This document shows positions 1-7,863 of a stretch of DNA of 38,180 bases, piece by piece. The stretch's first letter is position 1. Each line of letters starts with the position of its first letter. The DNA lies in contig JAPLYC010000022.1 of assembly GCA_026395755.1 (NCBI GenBank), forward strand, positions 1 to 38,180. Direction: 5' to 3'. Under the pieces are notes generated by a model that did no database searches, was not told the DNA's origin, and saw nothing but the letters and a program-made list of their open reading frames with translations. The translations under genes and the position numbers were made by a program. This stretch comes from Candidatus Parcubacteria bacterium (GTDB lineage: Bacteria; Patescibacteriota; Patescibacteriia; CAIXNZ01).

Positions 1-1337
1 GGATAAGCTCCCAAACGCATGGTGCCGCCCATTTTATGAGTCTTAATTTTTTCAATCTGATCTTCCATGGTATGAACAACGGGATACGGCGTATTTTCAT
101 CAACTTCAGGGCTATTGGCATTTTCTAAACCGGCCACATGTCGGGCAAATTCAATTGTTGCCAGTTGCATGCCATAGCATAAACCCAGATAAGGTATATT
201 ATTTTCCCGGCAATATTTAATGGCCTGAATCTTGCCCTCTATTCCTCTGACACCAAATCCGCCCGGCACAATAATCCCGTCATATTTCTTCAGTTCCGCC
301 AGTTTGGTCGGATCTTTTTCGTATTCTTCCGAATTTATCCAGCATAAAACCGACTGACGATTATTGGCCCAAGCCGCATGTTTAATCGCTTCAATAACTG
401 AGATGTAAGAATCTGACAATGTAAAATTTCCGGTGGCAAAGTACTTACCAACAATGCCGATATTTACTTTATCTTTGGTTGCTTTAATTGTCTCGATTAA
501 TTTTTCCCAATCTTTCAAATCCTTACCTTTATCTTTCAATCCAAATCTGGCCAAAATTTTCTCGCCCAAGTCTTCCTTTTCAAAATTCAAAGGAATTTCA
601 TAAATATTATCAACATCAGGCGCAGAAATGGCATTGCCTTTGGGAATATTGCAAAAGGTTGCCAGCTTTTCTTTTCGAACATCATCCAGCGGCACTTCAG
701 CGCGGCATAAAATAAAATCAGGGAATATACCGGTGGCATTCAAAGCGCGCACAGCAGTTTGAGTAGGCTTAGTTTTCATTTCCCCGATTTTGGAAGGAAT
801 CGGGAAATAGCTGACCATCATGACAATAACATCATTCGGGGTTTCAGTCCGCATCATACGGGCTGCTTCTAAAAATAAAACATTCTGATATTCACCGACC
901 GTACCGCCGATTTCAATAATTGTAAAATCCGCCTTAGCCATTTCAGCCGCTTTTTTAATGCGGGAAATTACTTCCAAAGGCACATGAGGCACGACTTCCA
1001 CGCACTTACCGCCATATTCCAGATTTCTTTCGCGTTGAATTACGCTCAAATAGACGCGACCAGTAGTCATGTAATTTGTAGACAAAATATCCCGGTCCAA
1101 GAATCTTTCATAATTGCCTATATCCTGGTCAGTCTCATCACCGTCATCAGTCACAAAAACCTCGCCGTGTTCAGTCGGGTTCATGGTGCCGGCATCAACG
1201 TTGATATAAGGGTCAATTTTAATGGCTGTAACGCTATAGCCTTTGCTTTGTAAAATTTTCCCGATTGACGCGCAGGATACGCCTTTACCTACGCCGGACA
1301 TCACACCGCCGGCAACAAAAATGTATTTGGGGGTCAT
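1..1337 (-). CDS. pyrG: CTP synthase, 3' end cut by the window edge
   Basis: Converts UTP to CTP using ATP and glutamine, the last step of de novo pyrimidine nucleotide synthesis in the cytoplasm. The minus-strand frame from the ATG at 1335-1337 is open to base 1, giving about 445 residues of an enzyme usually near 540, so roughly the last 90-100 residues are missing. The N-terminus MTPKYIFVAGGVMSGVGKG is the synthetase nucleotide-binding loop. It is followed by KIDPYINVDAGTMNPTEHGE and the glutaminase-domain motifs GGFGVRGIEGK and PYLGLCYGMQ, in which the Cys is the amidotransferase nucleophile. The visible end reads GGTMRLGAYP, as expected shortly before the C-terminal part. The start is fixed by family alignment. 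No good SD lies upstream. rplI is transcribed in the same direction about 90 bp upstream but is separated by a terminator, so pyrG probably has its own promoter in the AT-rich gap. Confidence 0.97.
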   Translation of the reverse strand, partial: MTPKYIFVAGGVMSGVGKGVSCASIGKILQSKGYSVTAIKIDPYINVDAGTMNPTEHGEVFVTDDGDETDQDIGNYERFLDRDILSTNYMTTGRVYLSVIQRERNLEYGGKCVEVVPHVPLEVISRIKKAAEMAKADFTIIEIGGTVGEYQNVLFLEAARMMRTETPNDVIVMMVSYFPIPSKIGEMKTKPTQTAVRALNATGIFPDFILCRAEVPLDDVRKEKLATFCNIPKGNAISAPDVDNIYEIPLNFEKEDLGEKILARFGLKDKGKDLKDWEKLIETIKATKDKVNIGIVGKYFATGNFTLSDSYISVIEAIKHAAWANNRQSVLCWINSEEYEKDPTKLAELKKYDGIIVPGGFGVRGIEGKIQAIKYCRENNIPYLGLCYGMQLATIEFARHVAGLENANSPEVDENTPYPVVHTMEDQIEKIKTHKMGGTMRLGAY

Positions 1338-1413
1338 ATTCTAAAATTAAAAATTAAAAATTTAAAATTAAAAATTGCCGAGGCAATTCCCGAATTTAAA
1401 TTTTCAATTGGAC

Positions 1414-1442
1414 ACAAAAAAGAGAGGCTTTTATTCCTCTCT
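1414..1442 (-). terminator. Intrinsic terminator of rplI
   Basis: On the minus strand the last codons of rplI form a stem AGAGAGG/CCTCTCT (1436-1442 with 1421-1427) around an 8-nt loop. A run of T's follows (A's at 1416-1420 on the plus strand). The stop codon lies in the loop, so termination starts inside the gene. It separates rplI from pyrG. Confidence 0.8.
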
Positions 1443-1877
1443 AGTGACAGTTAGTCCGACCTTGGCAGTTACTCCGGCACCGAAATCAATCAGCACGTCA
1501 TAATAACCCAAACTTTTAATCGAATGTTCCAGCTTAACATATTTACTGTCTATTTGGTAATTCCTTGAAGCCAATTCTTCAGCGATCTTTTCAGCATTAA
1601 TTGAACCGAATAAAGTCTTTTTTTCATCGGCCTTGGCCTTAACAATTATTTTGATATTATTGATCTTTTTAGAAATTTCCTTGAATTTTTTAGCGCGATT
1701 ATGCAAAGCTTTTTCCTGAGAAGTTTTCTTTTGCGCCATTTCCCTGACTGAAAGTTCCGTAGCCATCTGCACTAATTTATTGGGTAGCAAATAATTGCGG
1801 GCATAGCCGTCGCTAACCTGCTTCACTTCCCCCACCTTACCCAGATTGGGCACATTTTTAACTAAGACTACCTTCAT
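1431..1877 (-). CDS. rplI: 50S ribosomal protein bL9
   Basis: A 148-residue protein of normal family length that binds 23S rRNA at the base of the L1 stalk. The N-terminal rRNA-binding domain shows the family signature (LGKVGEVKQV, then DGYARNYLLP). A long basic helix follows (about residues 45-80), then the C-terminal domain ending in GAGVTAKVGLTVTREE. The gene stands alone rather than with rpsF, ssb and rpsR. No SD is visible before the ATG. From general knowledge, bL9 is missing from several CPR lineages (for example the Microgenomates group) but kept by many Parcubacteria, so its presence is a weak taxonomic hint. Confidence 0.95.
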   Translation of the reverse strand: MKVVLVKNVPNLGKVGEVKQVSDGYARNYLLPNKLVQMATELSVREMAQKKTSQEKALHNRAKKFKEISKKINNIKIIVKAKADEKKTLFGSINAEKIAEELASRNYQIDSKYVKLEHSIKSLGYYDVLIDFGAGVTAKVGLTVTREE

Positions 1878-2029
1878 ATTTTAATAAAAAAATTAAGCTT
1901 TAAATCTTAATTTCCCCTTTCCTTTATTTTACATTATTAATAAATACTTAGCAAATCCAAGACCCCTTCCTAAACTTATTTACCTGTTATCTAAATTTTC
2001 GTACTTTTTCGTGTCACCTTTTGTGCCTG

Positions 2030-2055
2030 CCTGCCGTAGCTTAAGCGTAGGCAGG
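2030..2055. repeat. REP-like hairpin CCTGCC...GGCAGG
   Basis: The arms CCTGCC (2030-2035) and GGCAGG (2050-2055) enclose the perfect 8-bp palindrome GCTTAAGC (2039-2046), with three mismatched pairs between. It lies in the 221-bp gap upstream of rplI, has no T-tract, and reads like a dispersed intergenic palindrome rather than a terminator. Confidence 0.55.
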
Positions 2056-2098
2056 GTTCCGATAACAAATTCCCAATTCCTAATTCCCAATATCCAAC

Positions 2099-2467
2099 CT
2101 AGCGACCAAATAAACTGCTCCAAAAGCCTTTTGATTCCGGTTCTTCCTGTTCCTCACTAATTTCCTGAGATACGCTGATTATCTGATTATAAATCCGCTG
2201 AGCTTCGGTTTTAACGTAGTCGGAATCATAGTCTCCGCTGTGGGCAGTTGTACCTTGATAGGACGCCTGTTTTTGGTCAATATGCAGGTTCAGGACTAAA
2301 GGATCCTCGGAATTAATATACATGTGAAACCGCGGGTAAATTCCATTGCCCAAACGTCTGGAATAACTGACTTCGGTTGCCCGAAAGTCGCGCACCAACC
2401 CATAACCGCAGCGCTTAATTAAAAAATCCGGGTTTTGTCTGAACTTCTGGTTAAATTGAATTTTCAT
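2099..2467 (-). CDS. Small conserved-looking protein of unknown function
   Basis: A 122-residue soluble protein, not recognised. The N-terminal two thirds look like a mixed beta-rich domain with many charged and aromatic residues (for example RCGYGLVRDF and YPRFHMYINSEDP) and a central HIDQKQASYQGTTAHSGDYD stretch. The end is an acidic linker (EEQEEPES) followed by an aromatic tail GFWSSLFGR. No signal peptide or membrane segment is visible. It begins 9 bp after the stop of the upstream phosphohistidine-domain gene, so it is probably the last gene of that operon and may work with it. That functional link is inference from position only. Confidence 0.75.
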   Translation of the reverse strand: MKIQFNQKFRQNPDFLIKRCGYGLVRDFRATEVSYSRRLGNGIYPRFHMYINSEDPLVLNLHIDQKQASYQGTTAHSGDYDSDYVKTEAQRIYNQIISVSQEISEEQEEPESKGFWSSLFGR

Positions 2468-2476
2468 ACGTATGTT

Positions 2477-3577
2477 TTATTTAATAATTTTCACTAATCC
2501 ATTATCCGCATCTACTTCCACCATATCCCCGTCTTTAAGAACTTTGGTGGCGATTTTAGTCCCGATAATGCAGGGCTTTTTTAATTCACGGGCAATGATT
2601 GCGGCATGACAGGTAATTCCGCCTTCATCAGTGACAAAGGCTGCTGCTTTTTTCATAAATGAAACCAGTTCAGGCTGAGTCATGGGAGTAACCAGTATAT
2701 AATCATTTTCTTTATCAAGTTGATCTAATTTTCCCTGGTTATGATAGTCAGTCACTAATAATTTTATGACTTTACCTTTCGTTTTCCCCATATTCCCGAT
2801 TTGCCCGGAGATAATACCTTCCCGTCGAGCTTGTTCTGCTAATATTTGCTCGGGATTTTGAGCTGACAAATATTCTTTTATTTTCAATACATTCTTACCG
2901 GTAAAAATTGTTTTATCGCCGTTTATAAAGCCAAAGGCAATCGGCCGATCAATAATTGCAGCAATGTCCACATCGCTACGTTTTTCCAGGATTTTTATTA
3001 TTTCCTCATTAGTAGCATTTTCTAAAACTCTAACATCTATTTGAAACTTTTTGTTCAATATTTTAATAATTTCCAAATAAACCTTCCAGAGGTAATTTGA
3101 CACCAAATCATCGAGTTCCATTCTTGCTGATTGCAATTCGTGGATTTTATTTTCATCGGTTATCGCAAATAATTCATCCGTAAAAAACACAAAACGACTG
3201 TATATATTACTATTAATTTTAGCCAGTTGAGATATTACCGCTGTGAAACCGGCGATATTACTAAGACTACGCGCCTGTTCGGCAATTTGATTTAAGGCAT
3301 TTTTCGCTTCTTCATTATACAACCTTACATCAACTATAATCTGATTAATAGTATCCAAATCAGCAATTTTAATTTTTGTAGTCAAATCAATCCAGCCTTC
3401 ATAATTTTCATCTTGCAAGACAATGCCGGTCGGCTGATAATTTATTCCCAATTTTTGCGCGTAATCATTCTGCTCATAGGATCTCAACATTGGTTCAAAC
3501 AAAATGACCGGGGTTTTGGGAAATTCAACAATTCGTTCAAATTGTATTTTTGTATTTAAAAACTTATTAATATCCAT
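2477..3577 (-). CDS. PEP-synthase-like phosphohistidine (swivel) domain protein B
   Basis: A 366-residue protein. The C-terminal ~100 residues are the PEP-utilising-enzyme mobile domain, with the motif TDEGGITCHAAI. His324 is the expected phospho-carrier. The N-terminal ~260 residues are mostly helical and I do not recognise them. They do not match the ATP-grasp domain or the PEP/pyruvate TIM barrel of full PEP synthase (ppsA, about 800 residues). In related enzymes such as rifampin phosphotransferase, the mobile His domain carries a phosphate between an ATP site and a substrate site. Here the ATP site would have to come from the separate protein encoded at 4752-5708. The C-terminal 50 residues are nearly identical to those of the adjacent upstream paralogue, while the N-terminal parts differ. 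The ATG at 3577 starts MDINKF; no SD is evident. Confidence 0.85.
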   Translation of the reverse strand: MDINKFLNTKIQFERIVEFPKTPVILFEPMLRSYEQNDYAQKLGINYQPTGIVLQDENYEGWIDLTTKIKIADLDTINQIIVDVRLYNEEAKNALNQIAEQARSLSNIAGFTAVISQLAKINSNIYSRFVFFTDELFAITDENKIHELQSARMELDDLVSNYLWKVYLEIIKILNKKFQIDVRVLENATNEEIIKILEKRSDVDIAAIIDRPIAFGFINGDKTIFTGKNVLKIKEYLSAQNPEQILAEQARREGIISGQIGNMGKTKGKVIKLLVTDYHNQGKLDQLDKENDYILVTPMTQPELVSFMKKAAAFVTDEGGITCHAAIIARELKKPCIIGTKIATKVLKDGDMVEVDADNGLVKIIK

Positions 3578-3615
3578 AAATTTTAACTTAATATCTTTAC
3601 TATCCCCTTATCAGC

Positions 3616-3628
3616 CCGCCGGAGGCGG
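3616..3628. repeat. Short GC-rich hairpin CCGCC-GGA-GGCGG
   Basis: A perfect 5-bp stem with a 3-nt loop in the 65-bp gap between the two paralogous phosphohistidine genes. There is no T-tract on either side, so it is a REP-like palindrome rather than a clear terminator. The local GC content contrasts with the AT-rich flanks. Confidence 0.5.
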
Positions 3629-3642
3629 ACCAACTTACCATA

Positions 3643-4671
3643 TTATTTTTGTAAAATTTTTACAATACCGCTGTTGGCATCCACTTCAACCATATCACCG
3701 TCTTTGAGAACTTTAGTAGCAATTTTAGTCCCAATAATACAAGGCTTTTTTAATTCACGGGCAACAATAGCGGCGTGGCAGGTAATCCCGCCTTCATCCG
3801 TAATAAACCCGCTAGCTTTTTTTAAAGCCGGTAAATAATCAGGGGTGGTCATGCTTGCCACTAAAATATCACCGTCATTAACCTTATTCAGGTCAACTAG
3901 GCTGGACACTATTTTAACCGGCCCGCTGATTTTTCCTAATTGCGCGCTTTGGCCTTTAAACTCCTTAAGTTCGGGCGACTCTGCTTCATCCTTTTCAAAT
4001 TCAAAATTATATCTATTTTCCAAATCCGCCAAACTTAAGTTGGTCAAAACTTTCCCATTGAGATACACATAGCCTTGTTTTCGCGCGTTAATTTCTGCGG
4101 CAACTATCTGACCGGGATTCATAATTTCCTCAAAAGTTAAAAAATCTACATCTGACTGATGCTCGGGTATTTTCAATTTTGCCAAATCCAGCAAAACATT
4201 AGCTGCTTGATATTCTATTTTATCAGTGCTATGCCTCAAGTCATAAGCCTGTTTGGCGATATTTTTTAATTCAGGGTCATCAACCAATCTGCCCAAGGTA
4301 ACTGAAACAGAAATCATGGGCCAGGCGCTGACAATATTCCTATATATTTTTTCAAAATTACTTACCTCCGGATCTTTGGCTAAAGTTTCAATGGCTGTGA
4401 TGTCATCTTGGTAAGATTTAACCAATGGCGGGAATGATTCCGGCTTTTTGCGAAAATACTCAATCAACGGTTCCAAGTAAGTCTTAGGATTATTCATGTC
4501 ATAATATACATCAACGCCGCCTTTCCCGTTATAAATAAACAAAGGCTCAAAATGCATGGCACCCTCAGTCAGCTTTTCCAGGCCGTCACACTCTCCCAAA
4601 TACCAATACTGCGCCGTCAAAAGCGACATTGACCTTGTAAAAAATTTTTTTAATATTCGTTTTTCAGACAT
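3643..4671 (-). CDS. PEP-synthase-like phosphohistidine (swivel) domain protein A
   Basis: A 342-residue protein starting MSEKRILKKFF. The frame can be extended 42 codons to 4797, but that extension is translated from a REP-like palindrome pair and overlaps the upstream gene, so I take the ATG at 4671. The C-terminal ~110 residues are the mobile phosphohistidine domain with DEGGITCHAAIVAREL; His299 is the carrier. The first ~220 residues resemble the linker or substrate side of split PEP-synthase-like proteins, with aromatic segments such as TAQYWYLGECDGL and a helical middle, but no TIM barrel is present. It lies between the ATP-binding gene and paralogue B in one transcription direction. 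Likely role: carries phosphate from the ATP-binding partner to an unknown acceptor. Only the His domain is firm. Confidence 0.85.
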   Translation of the reverse strand: MSEKRILKKFFTRSMSLLTAQYWYLGECDGLEKLTEGAMHFEPLFIYNGKGGVDVYYDMNNPKTYLEPLIEYFRKKPESFPPLVKSYQDDITAIETLAKDPEVSNFEKIYRNIVSAWPMISVSVTLGRLVDDPELKNIAKQAYDLRHSTDKIEYQAANVLLDLAKLKIPEHQSDVDFLTFEEIMNPGQIVAAEINARKQGYVYLNGKVLTNLSLADLENRYNFEFEKDEAESPELKEFKGQSAQLGKISGPVKIVSSLVDLNKVNDGDILVASMTTPDYLPALKKASGFITDEGGITCHAAIVARELKKPCIIGTKIATKVLKDGDMVEVDANSGIVKILQK

Positions 4672-4680
4672 AAAATTTAA

Positions 4681-4748
4681 TTTGTCATGGTGAGCATAGT
4701 CGAACCATGACCGCTTTGCCACCCTTCGACTAGGCTCAGGATGACAAA
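4681..4748. repeat. REPIN-like pair of inverted REP sequences
   Basis: Two inverted copies of a ~23-nt unit. The first is at 4684-4706 (GTCATGGTGAGCATAGTCGA and on). The second, on the other strand, is at 4722-4745 (GTCATCCTGAGCCTAGTCGA and on). The flanks are TTTGTCAT and ATGACAAA and the spacer is about 15 nt. The unit belongs to the GTCAT...TGAGC...GTCGA palindrome type that is widespread in bacterial intergenic regions. It was inserted between the ATP-binding gene and phosphohistidine protein A, and it creates a spurious upstream extension of the latter. Confidence 0.75.
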
Positions 4749-4751
4749 GGA

Positions 4752-5708
4752 CTACAAAGTAGTTATCGGCCTGCTCTGCACTATAAAAAATTCCCAATTA
4801 CTTAATTTCTTCGTCATGGCCCATTCAATATCGCAGGGGAAGCCATAATGCTTTTCAATCTGAATACAAATTTTAGTCAGTTCAATAATTTGTTCAGCAC
4901 CTAACTTTTGTTTGCCCCGATCATCCTTATCTATTTCAACCCAATGGTTGCCGCCTTCCAGCTTACGCATTATTTTCCTCTCTTGATCAGCAATATTAAC
5001 ATCAATAATTTCCAGATTATCTTTATGGATCACATAAGAATCCGGCGTGATTTGACCGGAAACAATCGCCTCTCCCAGACCATAACCGGCCTCAATTATC
5101 ATCTGGTTCTTATCTTTGGTTACCGGATGAACCGTAAAGCAAATACCTGAAATGTCTGACTGCACCATGGCCTGAATAACCACAGCCACGGAAACTTTAA
5201 TCTGGCGCATACCTTTTTCCATGCGATAAACAATAGCCCGTGGGGTGAACAAAGACGCCCAGCAGCGTTTCACATTGCCCAAAACGTGATCTTTATCAGT
5301 ATTTAAATAACTTTCCAGCTCCCCTGCCCATGATGCAGTGGAAGAATCTTCAGCCGTGGCCGATGAACGCACCGCTACAAATTGAACGCCCAGTTTTTTA
5401 TACTCGCTTAAAATTTCATTTTCCAAATCTTTGGGAAATCTTACGTCATGAATTAAATCACCAATAGTACGTGAAGCCTGATCAACAGAATTTACATCTT
5501 CATAATTTACCTTGTCTAATTGCGCTTCAACTTCCTGAGTCAAATCAGTTTCAGCCAAAAAACGATCAAACGCCTTGGCAGTCACCACAAACCCTGGCGG
5601 CACTGGAATACCGACCCGCGTCATTTCACCCAAAGAAGCACCCTTGCCCCCGGCCAAATGGGTATCATTTTTGCTCAGTTCTTTAAAATTCATGATTAAA
5701 TCAGACAT
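4752..5708 (-). CDS. Free-standing PEP-synthase-type ATP-binding domain protein (PPDK_N)
   Basis: A 318-residue protein equal to only the N-terminal nucleotide-binding domain of PEP synthase or pyruvate phosphate dikinase. Visible motifs are AGGKGASLGEM (Lys22 at the ATP site), AVRSSATAEDSS (Arg114), SGICFTVHPV, EAGYGLGEAIVSGQ and the domain-end motif VQSRPITTL. The protein stops exactly at the usual domain boundary, so the split looks old and functional rather than a random truncation. In the intact family this domain uses ATP to phosphorylate the mobile-domain histidine. Here that histidine must be on one or both downstream proteins. Without a PEP/pyruvate barrel, PEP synthesis cannot be assumed. 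Starts at 5708 (MSDLIMNF) and 5693 are both possible; no clear SD. Confidence 0.92.
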   Translation of the reverse strand: MSDLIMNFKELSKNDTHLAGGKGASLGEMTRVGIPVPPGFVVTAKAFDRFLAETDLTQEVEAQLDKVNYEDVNSVDQASRTIGDLIHDVRFPKDLENEILSEYKKLGVQFVAVRSSATAEDSSTASWAGELESYLNTDKDHVLGNVKRCWASLFTPRAIVYRMEKGMRQIKVSVAVVIQAMVQSDISGICFTVHPVTKDKNQMIIEAGYGLGEAIVSGQITPDSYVIHKDNLEIIDVNIADQERKIMRKLEGGNHWVEIDKDDRGKQKLGAEQIIELTKICIQIEKHYGFPCDIEWAMTKKLSNWEFFIVQSRPITTL

Positions 5709-5798
5709 AAAAAAATTTATAATTAACAGCTTAAATATACCAAATATTTGCTAAAAAATAAAGCATTTGAAACTTCAAAATTTTGTCCTTTTTTGTCC

Positions 5799-5827
5799 TT
5801 GACTAAAATCACTGAGTTTGCTAATTT
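5799..5827 (+). promoter_or_regulatory. Possible promoter of the 523-residue lipoprotein gene
   Basis: TTGACT (5799-5804) and TAATTT (5822-5827) are separated by 17 bp and lie about 60 bp before the GTG start at 5888. The -35 is good and the -10 is poor; an A/T-rich TATTAA lies a little downstream. Confidence 0.35.
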
Positions 5828-5887
5828 TATTAATTATAGACAATGTAAGCTCTTTCGAAAAACTAACTTGAAAAAAGGAGACAAAAC

Positions 5888-7459
5888 GTGAAAACCAAAA
5901 GCATGGCGGCAATTTGGGCAATTTTGATTCTGGTCTTTGCCCTTACCAGCTGTGATTGCCCCAAAGACCATGGGAATTCTCACCATAACGGACCGCAGCC
6001 TGTTGTTTCCAGCCTGACTATCAATAATCTCGGCGCGCTTAAACAAAAAGTCGTAGCCGGAAAAACTGCCTTCATCTGGCTGGAAACGGAGTTTGACACC
6101 CTGGAATCAGGCGATTCCGTCAGCGTCACAGCGCTTACCCTGCAGGATGAATTTTCCGGCAGCGGCAATTTTACCGAACTGCAGAACCTCGAAATTTGGG
6201 CGGATCTTGATCCCTCGACTGATTCTATCCGCGGGGACAAGTATGAAACTCAAATTTCCGGCATATTGGCCACACCTTTTGGCAGTAGCCCTGCCATACT
6301 CACGGTCAATCTTCCAGTGTCATTTGATATTCCTGCGGAAAATTCCATCCCAGTGGCCATAATCGCCGACCTTTCCGTTACGGCAGATTATGCAACTCCG
6401 GGAACCCACTCCCTGAGTATTATCGATGCTCAAGCTTTTGGCCAAAAGACAGGAAATGCCTGTCTGCCTGAAAATGGGACGCTGAATATCATCGGTGCAG
6501 GTACTCTTGTCAGTATCTTTGAAAAAGGTAAAATCAGCGTCGCCATCAACACGGATTCACCTAAACGCAGAATATTACTTGGCAATTCAGCCAGTGAATC
6601 AATCATGAAATTTGACGTCACTCTTGATGATGTCGAAGACATGACCTTGGTTCAGATCGGCTTTGGTGTAATTGGCAATTACAATGCCGATTGCGGCACC
6701 TGGCTATTTCATGATGGCGTCCAGATTGGCGGACGAATTTTTCCTCCCAATACCGGATTTAACATCATGCTGCAGTCTAACTATGTTTTGACGGCAGGAG
6801 AAACCCAAACCTTTGAAGTTGTCATGAAAACTTGCACTCCTAATGGCTTGTGGATTCCTAATTACATGCCCTACCAAATTACGACTTCTGCTGACAGCTT
6901 TATCGGCTATGGTCATGATAGCCTAAAACAGCCGCAAGGAACGCCTGATACCGTCCCCAGCGCCAATTATGCTGTTTATGCCTCCAGACCTTACTTTAAT
7001 CTGAATGCCAGTTCACCATCGGGAGACTTAATCCCCGGCATTAGGACGCCCTTGGCTGTTTTTAATATCACCGCTGACTTAAAAGGTGATATTTCTTTAA
7101 CTTTTGGCAGTAATAACTTCCTGAACTTCATACTCTACGGAAACTGCCAAAGCAACCAAACCGCCAGCCTCATTTTTGAAGATGAGAATGGAGTATTTTT
7201 AAATCAGTTCGGTTTGGCATTAGGTGAAGATACCTATATAGCCTTTTACTTTAATGCCAATAATCTGATAATACCGGCCGGACAGACAAAGCAAATAAAA
7301 GTATTTGCCGATACAACCAGCTGCACTACAAAAGATGACGCCCTGCAAATTTCCATATATCCCAATTTGTCTTGGGGGATAAAAGGATCTGGTGCCTATC
7401 GCGATGGCGACCTGGTAATGGGTCAGGAAATATTTGGCTATCCGCTAGTCAAACCCTAA
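5888..7459 (+). CDS. Predicted lipoprotein with three beta-sandwich-like repeats
   Basis: A 523-residue exported protein. The GTG start is set by a strong SD, AAGGAG (5875-5880), 7 nt upstream. Residues 1-21 form a signal peptide, and the lipobox LTSC puts the lipidated Cys at 22. The remainder is Ser/Thr/Asn/Gly-rich and beta-predicted. It appears to hold three ~130-150-residue units, each closing with a similar phrase: FDIPAENSIPVAIIADLSVT, then VLTAGETQTFEVVMKTCT, then IIPAGQTKQIKVFADTTSC. A TPSG/SPSG..IPG-type phrase (SPSGDLIPGIRTPLAVF) begins the third. I do not recognise a catalytic site; a surface-attached adhesin or scaffold role is a guess. Base composition is more balanced than its neighbours, and it is a lone plus-strand gene with its own terminator, so it may have been acquired. 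Confidence 0.85.
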   Translation: MKTKSMAAIWAILILVFALTSCDCPKDHGNSHHNGPQPVVSSLTINNLGALKQKVVAGKTAFIWLETEFDTLESGDSVSVTALTLQDEFSGSGNFTELQNLEIWADLDPSTDSIRGDKYETQISGILATPFGSSPAILTVNLPVSFDIPAENSIPVAIIADLSVTADYATPGTHSLSIIDAQAFGQKTGNACLPENGTLNIIGAGTLVSIFEKGKISVAINTDSPKRRILLGNSASESIMKFDVTLDDVEDMTLVQIGFGVIGNYNADCGTWLFHDGVQIGGRIFPPNTGFNIMLQSNYVLTAGETQTFEVVMKTCTPNGLWIPNYMPYQITTSADSFIGYGHDSLKQPQGTPDTVPSANYAVYASRPYFNLNASSPSGDLIPGIRTPLAVFNITADLKGDISLTFGSNNFLNFILYGNCQSNQTASLIFEDENGVFLNQFGLALGEDTYIAFYFNANNLIIPAGQTKQIKVFADTTSCTTKDDALQISIYPNLSWGIKGSGAYRDGDLVMGQEIFGYPLVKP

Positions 7460-7468
7460 TCATAAATC

Positions 7469-7499
7469 AAAAGACCCCCGCGACGCGTGGGTCTTTTTT
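7469..7499. terminator. Bidirectional intrinsic terminator
   Basis: AAAAGACCC (7469-7477) pairs with GGGTCTTTT (7489-7497), with an inner CGC/GCG stem. A's lie on one side and T's on the other, so it can serve both the plus-strand lipoprotein gene and the minus-strand coiled-coil gene ending at 7502. Confidence 0.88.
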
Positions 7500-7501
7500 A
7501 A

Positions 7502-7855
7502 TTATTTGGCTTTTTGAAATTTTACTATTATGACCGGATCGTACTTATTTCCAAATTCATCCTGAATTTCCACCTTCTCGCCTTTTATTAATTTATTGAA
7601 AGCCAGGTCGCTGATCATTTCATTATCAGCCTCAATGTCCAGTTTCAAATCTTCAAGCTTTTCAAAATCTTTGATCATGGCTGTCTTGATAGCGGTTTCA
7701 ATTTCTTTTTTCTGGATTTTTACTTTTTCCAGATCTTCTTTAATTTCGTGATATTCACTATGATGAGCTAACTCGCTTTTATACGCCTCGCGAATCAATT
7801 TTTGTTTGTTTTTAAAATCTTTAACCCGGTCAAAAATTTCTTGGATTTCTGGCAT
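7502..7855 (-). CDS. Small coiled-coil protein of unknown function
   Basis: A 117-residue soluble, strongly charged protein. Residues 1-75 are predicted as a helical hairpin or coiled coil (Lys/Glu heptads, MPEIQEIFDRVKDFKNKQ and on). The end is a short beta-like tail, GEKVEIQDEFGNKYDPVI. No signal peptide, membrane segment or known catalytic motif is seen. The two-helix-plus-tail layout faintly recalls GreA-like proteins, but I see no real sequence signature, so I leave it unnamed. It is transcribed alone from a near-consensus promoter and has an unusual hairpin plus T-tract in its leader. There is no SD before the ATG. Confidence 0.8.
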   Translation of the reverse strand: MPEIQEIFDRVKDFKNKQKLIREAYKSELAHHSEYHEIKEDLEKVKIQKKEIETAIKTAMIKDFEKLEDLKLDIEADNEMISDLAFNKLIKGEKVEIQDEFGNKYDPVIIVKFQKAK

Positions 7856-7863
7856 AAATATTT

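Noticed and set aside
4672-4797. 42-residue N-terminal extension of phosphohistidine protein A
   Set aside because: It is translated from an inverted REP pair and overlaps the upstream gene; MSEKR at 4671 is a better start.
4752-5708. Simple annotation as PEP synthase
   Set aside because: Only the ATP-binding domain is present. The phosphohistidine domain is on other proteins and the PEP/pyruvate barrel is absent, so the reaction cannot be assumed.
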